Source of the DNA: Clostridium sp. C2-6-12
Lineage (GTDB): Bacteria; Bacillota; Clostridia; Clostridiales; Clostridiaceae
DNA: 64,000 nt
Direction of reading: 5' to 3'
Assembly (NCBI RefSeq): GCF_009928485.1
Contig: NZ_JAABNP010000008.1
Coordinates: forward strand, 62,001-126,000
Below, in pieces: positions 34,692-44,051 of this stretch; position 1 is the stretch's first letter, and each line of letters begins with the position of its first letter. The notes beneath the pieces were generated by a model. It worked only from the letters and a program-made list of their open reading frames with translations. It made no database searches and was not told the origin of the DNA. The position numbers and the translations under genes are program-made.

Positions 34692-36181
34692 TATAATAAT
34701 TCACTTTTATAGCCATTAAGATATTCTGCTATCATATCAATATCATTTTGTTCAAATTCAGGATTTATTCTAATAAAAGGAATATTAGTAATATCTGCTA
34801 TTGTTGACGTGGTAATTACTAAATCTACCTTTTTAAGATTTTGCTTATTTTCATACATAAATTCTTGATAATCATAAAACCTACATACCTCTATTTTTTC
34901 TCCAAAACAATTTTTAATTTTATCCTTAATAAAACTTACTATAGACTCATCATAATCACAAACAATTATAGTATTTAACTTATATCTTCTAATCCCACAC
35001 ATGGTAACTAAATGAATCGTTATATAAACTAAATCAATCAACTCTATATTCAAATTTAGTTTTTTCTTAATAATATGTTTAATTTCAACAGCCATTTTAA
35101 ATTCTGCTTTATAGGTTTTAACAACATTTTCATCTATCTTATTTGATATACAATGTCTATAATTCAAGCGATTTATCATTGGAGCTATGTATAAAATCAT
35201 CTTATATTTATTATCTGGATTAACACTTAAGTCTACCTTAAACTTTTTATATAAAGTTTGGAAAAACTCTTCTACTATACAAATAGCTTCTTCTGTTTGC
35301 ATAGTATTAATGTCTGTTCCTTGAAGGAATTGCTTTGATTTAAAGTACTGTTGTAAATTAAGCCATTCTGTTTCTGATAATTTTTCCTCTAATCTATTTT
35401 CAACTTTTTCTCGTATAGCAATCATAACTGGCATAAGTTCACCTTTTATGTCATCTGAATCATTTAAATAAAATCCTAATTTCTGACGATTAACTGCAAC
35501 TAATATTTCATAACATAAAAGTTGGGAGCTATGTCCTGATAAATAATAATTATACCTTTTAGTTTCAGCACTTACCAAATGATAAATATCTCTAGCTATT
35601 GTAATAACATCTTTATCTTCAAATATATAATTCCAATACTTTGAAACAGTACTTATATTAATCCGTTTGGCTAAAACCCAACTAATAATATTTCTTTTTT
35701 CTTTTTCATCTGCCTTAAGAGTAATTCCTTCATTTAAAGAATAACTTATTCCCAATTTCAGCTCTTTTTTTAACCATTTATTAATAATAACAATATCATT
35801 ATTTACAGTAGCTGCAGATACATATAAAACTTCTTCCAATTCTTCTACAGACATATATTTTTTAGTCGTTAATTTTAATAGTATGTACATTTGCCTGTCT
35901 ATTGGCAAACTTGGTGTTTCCATTATATACTCATAATCTAACACTTTTCTTATAACATTATTTTTCTTTAAAATAACTTTATTTCTTTTGTTGAGGGAGT
36001 AACCTTTTTTTATGTTAGAATCTATTTCTGTATCGTATTCTTTTAATAAATTGTTAATTTCTTTAATATCCCTTCTTATTGTTCGAATTGTTACACTGCA
36101 AAGTCGGGCTAATTCATTTCCCGTAATGTATTCTTCTGTATTTAAAATTAAATTTAAAATATCTCGATGTCTTCGATTCAA
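34691..36181 (-). CDS. PRD-containing transcriptional regulator (BglG/MtlR type)
   Basis: About 496 residues. N-terminal winged HTH_11 (RRHRDILNLILNTEEYITGNELARLCSV) and a second HTH_Mga-like region (KKYMSVEELEEVLYVSAATVNNDI) precede two diverged PRD modules at about 195-400 (SGHSSQLLCYEILVAV; NRLNYRHCISNKIDENVV with a candidate His). The C-terminus is EIIB-like (NTIIVCDYDESIVSFIKDKI). Such activators are controlled by phosphotransferase proteins, but no PTS genes are in this window. I prefer TTG 36179-36181 (AGGTGG eight bases upstream) to GTG 36193, which nearly touches the RBS. Possibly controls the downstream dehydrogenase/isomerase operon. Confidence 0.8.
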   Translation of the reverse strand: MNRRHRDILNLILNTEEYITGNELARLCSVTIRTIRRDIKEINNLLKEYDTEIDSNIKKGYSLNKRNKVILKKNNVIRKVLDYEYIMETPSLPIDRQMYILLKLTTKKYMSVEELEEVLYVSAATVNNDIVIINKWLKKELKLGISYSLNEGITLKADEKEKRNIISWVLAKRINISTVSKYWNYIFEDKDVITIARDIYHLVSAETKRYNYYLSGHSSQLLCYEILVAVNRQKLGFYLNDSDDIKGELMPVMIAIREKVENRLEEKLSETEWLNLQQYFKSKQFLQGTDINTMQTEEAICIVEEFFQTLYKKFKVDLSVNPDNKYKMILYIAPMINRLNYRHCISNKIDENVVKTYKAEFKMAVEIKHIIKKKLNLNIELIDLVYITIHLVTMCGIRRYKLNTIIVCDYDESIVSFIKDKIKNCFGEKIEVCRFYDYQEFMYENKQNLKKVDLVITTSTIADITNIPFIRINPEFEQNDIDMIAEYLNGYKSELL

Positions 36182-36326
36182 GTTTGTGGCCACCTACCTT
36201 ATTAAGTCTACTTTTAATATTTATATTATATATAGATATTAATAATAAGACTATTAATTTTTATTATACATGAAAGGTTTTTAGTGTGCCTCCACCAGAA
36301 TGGTAAATATCTAATACACAATTTCT

Positions 36327-36395
36327 ACAAAAAAATCCACGAACTTCTGTCGTGGATTATATGATGGAGATAAAGCTTGATCTTTAAACTCCACT
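36327..36395 (-). repeat. Dispersed 3'-UTR element, copy 5
   Basis: On minus: box 36395-36361 (AGTGGAGTTTAAAGATCAAGC...CTCCATCAT), then hairpin AATCCACGA / TCGTGGATT (36358-36334) and seven T-type bases. It starts 19 bases after the GH28 stop at 36415. The box pairs through TGGAG/CTCCA, a variant of the consensus stem. Confidence 0.8.
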
Positions 36396-36414
36396 CCAAA
36401 TTCAAATAAATACT

Positions 36415-38172
36415 CTACACTTCTACTATTTTCTTTCGTACATCTTCTTCAGTAACAATAGTTTCACAACTGTCAAAAACTACATTTTCAGTATGTCTCA
36501 AATAGAATGCTGATGCAGGAAGCTGCTTGTACATATCGCTTTCTGGATAGATTGTTCCTGAATATTCAGGTGGATCATTTGGTTGCTTAGTTAATCCACC
36601 ACGAAATTCTGCCTTCACATTTTTGAAAAATATATTTTTGATATTGTGTATTTCTCCATCTTTTTCAACCCCAGATATATAGCTTCCATAATTTTTAAGC
36701 TGATTCTCAACATAGATATCTTCAAAATAAATATCTTGAATACTTCCCATGCGATGAATTCCCTCTGGTGGAATATTAGCCCTATCACCTAGCACTATAA
36801 AAAATGCTGAACCAGCATCCTTAACTTCTATACGCTCAAAATGTATATTTTCTGCAATACCACCATCAACAACTTCTACACACATAGCACAAAATCTTGT
36901 ATCTTTAACTACACAATCACAAATTGTACAATTAGTAAATCCGCCATAGCTGAAGGTTCCAAACTTAATTGCATTTGCCATAGTACTTATAATCATCATT
37001 TGACGTACCAAAATATTATCACAACATCTTTCATGGCCACTCTTAAAACATACAGTATCATCATCTGCAGTAAAATAACTATTTTCAACTAAAACATCAT
37101 GACAGTCACAAAGGTCAATTCCATCTCTGTTTGGAAACCAATATGAACAAATATTCACATCTCTCATATAGAAACTGTCGCACTCTACTAATGGTATAGT
37201 CCACATGCCAGCATTATTTACTGCAATATTTTGTATTTTGGAATTATTGCAGCCTACTAACAAAATTGCGCTTGGCCTACTGCTTTCTGATCCATAATCA
37301 CCTGGAAAATTACCACTTCCATCAATTGTTCCTCCTCCTTGAATAATAACTCCATTGACTCCATCAGCATATATCAAGGCTTTTTGAGGTCCTTGCTTTA
37401 TCATATTCCAATTAGGATTATTTTTAGAAGTCATAGTTGGATAAGCCTCTGTATCAGTAACTCCCTTAAGTGTCGCATCAGTTTCTAAATACAATTCAAC
37501 TCCACTCTTAAGTTCTATCATTCCAGAAAGATATGTTCCTCCTTGCAAATATACTACTCCGCCACCATTCTTTGAACACTCGTCGATAGCTTTTTGAATC
37601 TTATCTGTTACAACTGTCACACCATCTGCTACTGCACCAAAATGTGCCACATTATAAATTTTTCTTTTACCAGCTGCTTCTTCTATTGATTGGACAGGGT
37701 TTTTATATACAAATATTTGTTTTTCCATAAAACTACCCATACGTGAACCTGTTTCATAGGAAGCAATTTCACTAACAGGATTCATAAATAGTGCACCACT
37801 CAAGCATTTTTCACCATCGACACAAACATCATAAGTTTTGGTATTAGTATCAAGGGATACCCATACACTAAACCAAAATTCGTCCTTATATCTGTATATT
37901 TTTTTTCGAACATTGCCATCATAAGCAAGAATGCACATGCCCTCACACCATATTGATAGGGCTGGCTTTCCATTTTCATCATACAATGTCATGATGTTTT
38001 TCCCACGACCTGTTGCACAAAAACGAAACATGGTAGATGCAATCACTTTTCCGCTAATAGGCTCAAATGCATATTTCTTATTTTCCCCACTTTCAAGTAA
38101 AACTGTATCCATTACAGCTAATGAATATTTAATGTCAGAAAATTTTCGCACATCAATTTTATCTTTTTTCAT
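36415..38172 (-). CDS. GH28-family polygalacturonase-like glycoside hydrolase, intracellular
   Basis: Right-handed beta-helix glycosidase acting on galacturonic-acid-containing oligosaccharides by family. Residues about 1-160 form an extra N-terminal beta-rich region. Then NVAHFGAVADGVTVVTDKIQKAID opens the helix, and the catalytic motifs are NRDGIDLCD (GH28 NTD-like), ADDDTVCFKSGHE (DD and G-H) and the later NAIKFGT (RIK-like). No signal peptide, so imported oligomers are likely substrates. ATG lies two bases after the GH39 stop, RBS GGAG in that gene's end. Second gene of the GH39-GH28 operon. Confidence 0.85.
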   Translation of the reverse strand: MKKDKIDVRKFSDIKYSLAVMDTVLLESGENKKYAFEPISGKVIASTMFRFCATGRGKNIMTLYDENGKPALSIWCEGMCILAYDGNVRKKIYRYKDEFWFSVWVSLDTNTKTYDVCVDGEKCLSGALFMNPVSEIASYETGSRMGSFMEKQIFVYKNPVQSIEEAAGKRKIYNVAHFGAVADGVTVVTDKIQKAIDECSKNGGGVVYLQGGTYLSGMIELKSGVELYLETDATLKGVTDTEAYPTMTSKNNPNWNMIKQGPQKALIYADGVNGVIIQGGGTIDGSGNFPGDYGSESSRPSAILLVGCNNSKIQNIAVNNAGMWTIPLVECDSFYMRDVNICSYWFPNRDGIDLCDCHDVLVENSYFTADDDTVCFKSGHERCCDNILVRQMMIISTMANAIKFGTFSYGGFTNCTICDCVVKDTRFCAMCVEVVDGGIAENIHFERIEVKDAGSAFFIVLGDRANIPPEGIHRMGSIQDIYFEDIYVENQLKNYGSYISGVEKDGEIHNIKNIFFKNVKAEFRGGLTKQPNDPPEYSGTIYPESDMYKQLPASAFYLRHTENVVFDSCETIVTEEDVRKKIVEV

Positions 38173-38174
38173 TA

Positions 38175-39692
38175 TTATTTTTCTCCTTTCAAAATTCGAT
38201 CATAAGAATATCCACGATCACTTTTTCTTTCTACTTTTTTCAGTTCAAAATAAATAACTGCATTTGGTTTTAGCTTAAAACTTATATCGATTTCTAATTC
38301 TTTTGAAACGATACTTTCTGATTTTATAAGTGGTACTGCATGTTCCTTTAACAAAGCTAACTGTTCTTTTGACAAATTAGCTGGTTCTCCCATATCATGC
38401 CATAGTTTAAGTGGATTACAGCATTCCTCATCCACTGTTTTAGAGATCAAACAATAATCAGCATGTTTACTTGGTAATTTAATTTCAAGTTCCAATGATT
38501 CGCTAGTATAATTAACATCCATGTTCCACAAAATTCCTCGATAGTTTCCATCCGGCAATTGTACTATAATTGCTTCCTCTGAACGATGAATGCAATTTCC
38601 TTGCAGCTGCTTATAAAAAGCAAATGTCCAAAAGGTTGGTTTTGGTATACCTCCATTTGCTACCATTCCAAACCCACCATGAAAGGTCGTAAACGGAACC
38701 CCTTTTTCCTCAAAAACATCTCCAAATGTCCAATAAGAGTATGATGTATGTTTGTCTCCCAAGCGTGAAAGCATTGCCGCAATATAAGCAGCATTTAAGT
38801 TCGTATCATGAAGTGGACAGTCTGGTACATATGATGTGTTAAACTCTGTTATATGTATATCCATTCCACTAAATTCCTCGAAACCATCTACAATTTCTCT
38901 AGTTGTCTCCAATAACTGAAATGATTCATTAAGATCATGAAGTGTTGTATACTCATAGTGACCTGATTTTTCAGGAAGATGAGTTGCATAATGATGCCTA
39001 GTAATAAAATCCAAAGGAAGTTTCTTCTCTCGAACATATTCAAGAAAAGAACGAATCCAAACTTTATCAGTTCCACCACAAACTGCAGGTCCCCCAATTT
39101 TTAAAGCAGGATTTACTTCTTTCACGGCTAATGCTGTATATTCATACAATTTGAAATATTCCTCCATGTCAGCATCTTTCCAAAAGCCCTTAAGATTTGG
39201 TTCGTTCCATACTTCAATTGGCCATTGTAATACATCTTCTTTACCATAGCGCTCAATTAAATGATGTAACAACGCTTGAACCATAGACGTCCAGTCATTA
39301 TAGTTTTTTGGTGGAGTCACATTTCCTTTCCAATAAAATACGGTCTGATTTCCAGAAGCCATTTTCTCTGGCATGAACCCAAGTTCCAAGAATGGTCGGA
39401 TTCCAAGACTTATATAACTATCCATAACCCTATCAAGATAAGTAAAGTTATACTCAAATACTTGCTTTCCAGATTCATCCTCATAGCTCTGACAAATTGC
39501 CATATCGTCACAAAACAACCCATGACCGCGTATATGTTTGAAACCAATTACATCCTGCACCAACTTTAATTGCTCATAATACTCTTTATGCAGTGCTAGA
39601 CCCATACGCCCAGTACCCACACAAAAATCCATTCCATTGTGAAAAGGTATTTCCATTCCATGTTCAACCAAAATGCTCTTTGCTTTACTCAT
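38175..39692 (-). CDS. GH39-family beta-xylosidase-like glycosidase
   Basis: Retaining (beta/alpha)8 glycosidase of about 505 residues, cytoplasmic. Acid/base Glu in EVWNEPNLKGFWKDA near residue 160 and nucleophile Glu in DIHITEFNTSY near 265 match GH39 (beta-xylosidase, alpha-L-iduronidase). The C-terminal beta-sandwich is present. ATG 39690-39692 has GGAGG eight bases upstream; the ATG at 39707 has none. Divergent from an AraC regulator, with AraC-type direct repeats between. With GH28 next to it, the target may be a xylogalacturonan or similar side chain (inference). Confidence 0.86.
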   Translation of the reverse strand: MSKAKSILVEHGMEIPFHNGMDFCVGTGRMGLALHKEYYEQLKLVQDVIGFKHIRGHGLFCDDMAICQSYEDESGKQVFEYNFTYLDRVMDSYISLGIRPFLELGFMPEKMASGNQTVFYWKGNVTPPKNYNDWTSMVQALLHHLIERYGKEDVLQWPIEVWNEPNLKGFWKDADMEEYFKLYEYTALAVKEVNPALKIGGPAVCGGTDKVWIRSFLEYVREKKLPLDFITRHHYATHLPEKSGHYEYTTLHDLNESFQLLETTREIVDGFEEFSGMDIHITEFNTSYVPDCPLHDTNLNAAYIAAMLSRLGDKHTSYSYWTFGDVFEEKGVPFTTFHGGFGMVANGGIPKPTFWTFAFYKQLQGNCIHRSEEAIIVQLPDGNYRGILWNMDVNYTSESLELEIKLPSKHADYCLISKTVDEECCNPLKLWHDMGEPANLSKEQLALLKEHAVPLIKSESIVSKELEIDISFKLKPNAVIYFELKKVERKSDRGYSYDRILKGEK

Positions 39693-39836
39693 ATATAAAT
39701 CCTCCATTTATTTAATCTGAAATGCCAGTATTCTCATACTTCAACTAACTCTTAAATATTAAACGATAAGTTTTGAACTATTAAACACTTAATTGACACC
39801 TCTATATTCAAATGATATCATTATAAAATGCAATAT

Positions 39837-39866
39837 TTATTGCGTATAAAATGTACTTTATTGCGT
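39837..39866. promoter_or_regulatory. AraC-type direct repeats in the divergent glycosidase/regulator region
   Basis: TTATTGCGT occurs at 39837-39845 and again at 39858-39866, 21 bp apart (two helical turns), immediately before the AraC gene's RBS. This is the usual arrangement for an AraC-family dimer. Likely governs both the AraC gene and the GH39-GH28 operon. Confidence 0.6.
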
Positions 39867-39888
39867 GAAATCGAGGTGAACTTATTAT

Positions 39889-40728
39889 ATGTCTATATCT
39901 AGCAATCCATATTTAGAGGCTACAGACAGAGATTTAACCTATGAAAATAAATCAACAATCGGTGATGCTACTTATCCTTACCATCGTCATAATAATTGTG
40001 AAATATATTTATTTCTAAAGGGCAATGTTAAATTTTATCTAGAACATGGTTGTTACCAGTTGTCTCCCTATGACCTTATAATAATGAATCCAGAAGAGAT
40101 GCACCGAATTGTCTGTGATGATGATTCATTGTATGAGCGTATCACAATTAACATAAAAAAATCCTACATGGATAAATTATCTAATTCAACAACTGATTTA
40201 TCTGCCTGTTTCTATCATCGTCCCATTGGAACAGGTAACATCTTAAGTCTTACACCAAAACAATCAGAAGATTTACTTAGTTTATGCAACTTACTTGACA
40301 ATGCAATTTCATCTACTGATTATGGGCACAGCATTCAGAAAGAAGCTTACCTCTCTCTTTTGCTTGTATTAGTTAATTCAATTTTTGAAAAAAATACAAG
40401 CAATAATATCAGCATAATGCCAGGCTACCTTATTGAAACAATGCAATACATCGAAAATCATTTAAGTGAAACTATTTCTCTGCAGCAACTTGGAAATAGA
40501 TTTCATCAGGATAAAAATTACCTTAGCCAGCAATTCAAGAAACATACTGGAATGACACTTCGCCACTACTTACTAGATCGCAGAATTGCACGAGCAAAAT
40601 CACTTCTTCTAAACGGATGTAATGTAACTGAAGCCTGTTATCAATCTGGCTTCAATGATTATGCAAACTTTATACGAAGTTTCACAAAACTCGAAGGAAC
40701 TTCACCTGGAAAATTCAAAAAAACTTAA
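39889..40728 (+). CDS. AraC-family transcriptional regulator with cupin sensor
   Basis: 279 residues. N-terminal cupin-like sugar-binding domain with YPYHRHNNCEIYLFLKGNVKFYLE and the following PYDLIIMNPEEMHRI. C-terminal double HTH (about 180-279): TISLQQLGNRFHQDKNYLSQQFKKHTG and the signature NVTEACYQSGFNDYANFIRSFTKLEGTSP shortened here to its key parts. GAGGTG upstream. Divergent from the GH39-GH28 operon, so it is the likely sugar-responsive activator. Confidence 0.9.
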   Translation: MSISSNPYLEATDRDLTYENKSTIGDATYPYHRHNNCEIYLFLKGNVKFYLEHGCYQLSPYDLIIMNPEEMHRIVCDDDSLYERITINIKKSYMDKLSNSTTDLSACFYHRPIGTGNILSLTPKQSEDLLSLCNLLDNAISSTDYGHSIQKEAYLSLLLVLVNSIFEKNTSNNISIMPGYLIETMQYIENHLSETISLQQLGNRFHQDKNYLSQQFKKHTGMTLRHYLLDRRIARAKSLLLNGCNVTEACYQSGFNDYANFIRSFTKLEGTSPGKFKKT

Positions 40729-40751
40729 ACTCATAAGGAGATTTTTGGAGC

Positions 40752-40846
40752 AAAAAAACACGACCACCTGTAAGCAGCTATTTAAGCCACATACAAATGG
40801 TCGTGGATTTTATGGTGGAGGGCGAGTGTAACCTTTAAAATCCATC
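40752..40846 (-). repeat. Dispersed 3'-UTR element, copy 6 (long-loop subtype)
   Basis: On minus: box 40846-40812 (GATGGATTTTAAAGGTTACACTCGCCCTCCACC), hairpin CACGACCA / TGGTCGTG (40805-40759), then seven T. Same loop words as copy 1 (TGTAAGC, CCACATACAAAT). It lies between the convergent AraC and Rpn genes, 59 bp past the Rpn stop at 40906, and could terminate both. Confidence 0.85.
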
Positions 40847-40905
40847 AATAAAATATATTAATTATTTCACCTACATATTTCATTTTTCTACTTTATATAC
40901 CACTT

Positions 40906-41925
40906 CTAATTATTTTTTATCTTCCTCAATTCATCTATTTCTTCATCTTTTAGTCCTGTTAATTTAGTAATCATTTCATTACTCAATCCCATTTTTATTG
41001 CTTGTATTGCTGTATCAGTTGCTTGTTTTTCTATACCTTGTTTTATTCCTTGTTGCATACCTTGTTGCATACCTTGCTGTATTCCTTTTTGCAACCCTTT
41101 TTGTATCCCCTTTTGTGTATTATCTGCTATTATATTATCTAATGTTTTTCCTAAATTTGATACCATAAAATCCACCTCCTGTTGATTTGATTTTTCTATT
41201 ATTTCATCAACTTGTTCTTGTAAGTTTTCTTCCAATCTTGGTTTTATTATATTTTTAAGCCACTGCTTGAACACATCAAATTGTTCTGGTGATATCTTCT
41301 TTAATATATAAATTGTTTTTCTTAATCTTCTTATTAGTTCTTCTTGATCCATTTGCTGATCCAATAGAAATATTGCTGATACTAAATTTGATACATTATA
41401 TAATTCCTCATTAGAATATCTATTTATATCAAAAAATATATAATTGAAATCTAATATATTGTCTTCAAATAATTCATATCCACTTAATATTTCCTTAAAA
41501 CTTTTATTAGCTGTCCATTTGCTCTTACCATTATATAATACTATTGGAACTACTGCTGGCAATCTAAATTCTTTTCTTCTTCTATCAGCTTTTGTTGAAT
41601 TTTTTAATATATCTCTCCAAACTTCAACCATATAAAATAATAATCTCATAGGCATTTGAAAATCCACTCTTGATTGAAATTCTAGTAATACATAAAATAT
41701 CACTTCATTTCCATTTATATTTATTTTATATAATATATCAGATTCTTCCTCTTCAAAATCAGAAAGAATATATGATTTATCTACTAGAATTAAATCCTCT
41801 TCTTTTATTAAATTCACCCAGTCCTTTTTTACAAAGCTTTTTAATAATTCTAAAAAGGTACTTCTATGTGAAAATAAATGTTTATAACCAACATCGTGCT
41901 CATGATGAACTTTAGTTTTTTTCAA
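40906..41925 (-). CDS. Rpn-family recombination-promoting nuclease / putative transposase
   Basis: PD-(D/E)XK nuclease of the Rpn (Transposase_31-like) family, 339 residues. The start HHEHDVGYKHLFSHRSTFLELLKSFV is diagnostic. The catalytic region has FYVLLEFQSRVDFQMPMRLLFY with the E-x-Q motif of this fold. Residues about 280-310 consist of tetrapeptide repeats of the type K/Q-G-I/M-Q, encoded by 12-bp tandem DNA repeats near 41024-41115. The TTG start has GGGAG seven bases upstream. Rpn genes are known to increase recombination and to vary by in-frame internal starts; the role here is not shown. Confidence 0.85.
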   Translation of the reverse strand: MKKTKVHHEHDVGYKHLFSHRSTFLELLKSFVKKDWVNLIKEEDLILVDKSYILSDFEEEESDILYKININGNEVIFYVLLEFQSRVDFQMPMRLLFYMVEVWRDILKNSTKADRRRKEFRLPAVVPIVLYNGKSKWTANKSFKEILSGYELFEDNILDFNYIFFDINRYSNEELYNVSNLVSAIFLLDQQMDQEELIRRLRKTIYILKKISPEQFDVFKQWLKNIIKPRLEENLQEQVDEIIEKSNQQEVDFMVSNLGKTLDNIIADNTQKGIQKGLQKGIQQGMQQGMQQGIKQGIEKQATDTAIQAIKMGLSNEMITKLTGLKDEEIDELRKIKNN

Positions 41926-42080
41926 TGCATCACTCCCAATACTTTTATACTTATATTATATCGTAATATCTTATATATTTAAACTTCAACTTTGCTCATT
42001 CTATGTTTAAATGAACCTAAATTAATCATTTCCATATTCATTCTTAATTATACTTGTTTGTATTACTAATAATATAAAAA

Positions 42081-42111
42081 CACCCAATCTACATTGAATG
42101 TAAATTGAGTG
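42081..42111 (-). terminator. Intrinsic terminator of the methyltransferase gene
   Basis: Minus-strand hairpin CACTCAATTTACATT...GTAGATTGGGTG with a run of five T at plus 42076-42080; 23 bp after the stop at 42134. Confidence 0.72.
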
Positions 42112-42133
42112 AAAAGCTACAGTATTTTCAATT

Positions 42134-42781
42134 CTATTCCTTTACAAAATTCATTACATTCATCCGTTCTAACATATTAAAAGTAATAGTTCCCTTTTGA
42201 ATATAATATAAGGTATGACACTTTTCCCAGTGAACTCCTTTTGTCTGGCAAGTGCCTACATATTTAAAATTAAACTCTTCAATTTCTGCTTTAGACTTTG
42301 CTATGGAATATTTTTTCTTATTATTATCTTTATCTCTCCAATTACTTAAATGAAAAGGAAGAACTGATAAACAGCCACCCTTTTTAAGTACACGCCAACT
42401 TTCCTCAAGAAGCATTTTTTTCTTTTCATAATCTGCATGAAGTGTATCATATAAAATAACTAAATCTAATGAATTATCTTCGAAATGATTAAAATTCACT
42501 GCATCCTCTGTAATAAGCTTTATGTTTGTAAGCTTTCTCTCTTGAATTTTATCAGATACCTCTTTTACACATATGGGATTTCTCTCTACTCCATATATGG
42601 TACCATTTGGGAATGCATATGAAGCTGCAAACATATACTGTCCAAAGCCATATCCAAAATCAAGTATTTGTGGTATATCATTATCATTTAAGGGGATTTC
42701 TTTGAAAAAATCTATTCCTTCTGTTTTCTCCCATAAAGCTATGTCATCATAAAGATGTTCGTTTAAATTTGAATAACACAT
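42134..42781 (-). CDS. Class I SAM-dependent methyltransferase
   Basis: 215-residue Rossmann methyltransferase. Motif I ILDFGYGFGQYMFA near residue 39 is a variant with FGYGFG for the usual Gly-rich loop. Motif II appears in YGVERN, the post-motif acidic residue in ITEDAVNF, and motif IV in DLVILYDTLH. The C-terminal tail NMLERMNVMNFVKE has a decayed twin at 22886-22936. Substrate not recognisable; small-molecule methylases of the UbiE/COQ5 type are closest. ATG without strong RBS (GGCGGG). Single gene. Confidence 0.78.
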   Translation of the reverse strand: MCYSNLNEHLYDDIALWEKTEGIDFFKEIPLNDNDIPQILDFGYGFGQYMFAASYAFPNGTIYGVERNPICVKEVSDKIQERKLTNIKLITEDAVNFNHFEDNSLDLVILYDTLHADYEKKKMLLEESWRVLKKGGCLSVLPFHLSNWRDKDNNKKKYSIAKSKAEIEEFNFKYVGTCQTKGVHWEKCHTLYYIQKGTITFNMLERMNVMNFVKE

Positions 42782-42854
42782 TATTATCCCGCCTATATAT
42801 TTTGTTTATCTACTTTTTTCATTATTCACCACATATATCAACATAATTATCAGA

Positions 42855-43853
42855 TTATTTTTTCGACTTTCTTATAAATCTTATAATAAAGTAAACTAAA
42901 CCTCCTATGCTTCCGAAGAAAATAAGCATTAGTATTAATACAGCTATTATACCTGCCGTTTTGTTGCTTACAGTAGATGTTTTTGATTCTTTTGCTGAAT
43001 TATCAGGCTTATCATCTACTGAAGGCGTTGTCTTTACATTATCAGTATCACTTACAGTACTAGTATCTGATTCTGCTGATGAATTATTGTCGCTACTATT
43101 CTGTACATTTGCGGAATTATTACTGTTACTATAGCTTCCAGATTTAAAGCCGCTTACACTGCCAGTTGATGTTTTTGTTTGTGGACTCTTAGCTGTTACA
43201 TTGTCATTATTCTTACTTTGTGAAGATTCTGAGCCACTGCTATAGCTTCCAGATTTAAATCCACTAGCAGCTGCATTAGATGTATCTTTACTTTGGTTAT
43301 TAGATTGTTTACTGTTGCTACTACTGCTAGTATCTTTACTATTTGTGGAACTACCACTGGAGCTAGTACTATTAGTTTGTTTATTGCTTGTTGAACTAGT
43401 GCTAGAACTATTACTATAAGTTCCTGACTTAAATCCACTAGTAGCTGCATTAGAAGTATTAGTATTAGTATTAGTATTGGAATTTGTAGCTTGTGTACTA
43501 TTGCTAGTACTATTAGTTTGTTTATTGGTTGTGGAATTAGCGTTTCCACTGGTTGAGGTTCCGCTATAACTTCCAGATTTATAACCACTACTTGAGGTAT
43601 TAGATGTATCTGGAACTGAACTCTTACTGGTACTACTTGTTGTTGAAGTGGTTGTAGTACTTTTTGATCCAGATGAAGCACTATAACTGCCTGAACTATA
43701 ACCACTTCCACTAGTTTTTGAGGTTGACGAGCTAGAAGTTGAGCTTGTACTAGTAGTCCCCTTTGCAAAAACATCTACACTAGAAAATGTAATTGCAAAA
43801 ATAGCAAGCACTGAAATTAGAAAAAATTTTATTAACTGTTTATGTCTTTTCAT
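42855..43853 (-). CDS. Ser/Thr/Asn-rich membrane-anchored surface protein with repeated SGFKSGSYS motif
   Basis: 332 residues of very low complexity. Signal peptide at 1-30 (FFLISVLAIFAITF, likely cut after VFA). The body is rich in Ser, Thr, Asn and Lys. Five copies of S-G-Y/F-x-S-G-S/T-Y-S occur near residues 50, 89, 139, 197 and 234, spaced about 40-58 apart. C-terminal membrane helix IIAVLILMLIFFGSIGGLVYFII precedes a basic tail RKSKK, so it is anchored by its C-terminus with the repeats outside. No LPXTG. Similar Gly/Ser spacers end TPM-domain membrane proteins, but no TPM domain is present. Function unknown; could be a flexible stalk, glycosylated. Single gene. Confidence 0.8.
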   Translation of the reverse strand: MKRHKQLIKFFLISVLAIFAITFSSVDVFAKGTTSTSSTSSSSTSKTSGSGYSSGSYSASSGSKSTTTTSTTSSTSKSSVPDTSNTSSSGYKSGSYSGTSTSGNANSTTNKQTNSTSNSTQATNSNTNTNTNTSNAATSGFKSGTYSNSSSTSSTSNKQTNSTSSSGSSTNSKDTSSSSNSKQSNNQSKDTSNAAASGFKSGSYSSGSESSQSKNNDNVTAKSPQTKTSTGSVSGFKSGSYSNSNNSANVQNSSDNNSSAESDTSTVSDTDNVKTTPSVDDKPDNSAKESKTSTVSNKTAGIIAVLILMLIFFGSIGGLVYFIIRFIRKSKK

Positions 43854-43996
43854 TTTAGTCTCCTGTTTATTGAAATTTATATTATTTTATAAATACTTAC
43901 AAGGAAATTTTATCATATTTTACATTATCATTACATATTAAATGTTCTAAATTTCTATAAATATTAAATCACTATCATAAATTAAATAAAAAACTC

Positions 43997-44040
43997 AAAA
44001 ACAGTGTGAGTCTCAAACAAATGAGATTCACACTGTTTTT
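43997..44040 (-). terminator. Intrinsic terminator, bidirectional
   Basis: Long stem AAAAACAGTGTGAGTCTCA / TGAGATTCACACTGTTTTT (43997-44040) with A- and T-tails on both sides, 11 bp after the MaoC gene stop. Ends the CoA-transferase operon. Confidence 0.85.
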
Positions 44041-44051
44041 TAAGCTTGTCT

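Noticed and set aside
34691..36181. Antiterminator of the BglG type acting on a nearby RAT site
   Set aside because: The protein begins with DNA-binding HTH domains rather than a CAT RNA-binding domain, and no PTS operon or RAT-like hairpin is nearby.
41018..41115. Tandem 12-bp repeats as a possible CRISPR or minisatellite
   Set aside because: They are in frame within the Rpn gene, encode Q/K-G-x-Q units and have no spacers.
43196..43774. Long open frame on minus overlapping the Ser-rich gene (Leu/Val/Gln-rich product)
   Set aside because: It is the shifted reading of the TCA/ACT/AGT-type repeats of the real gene; no RBS and unnatural composition.
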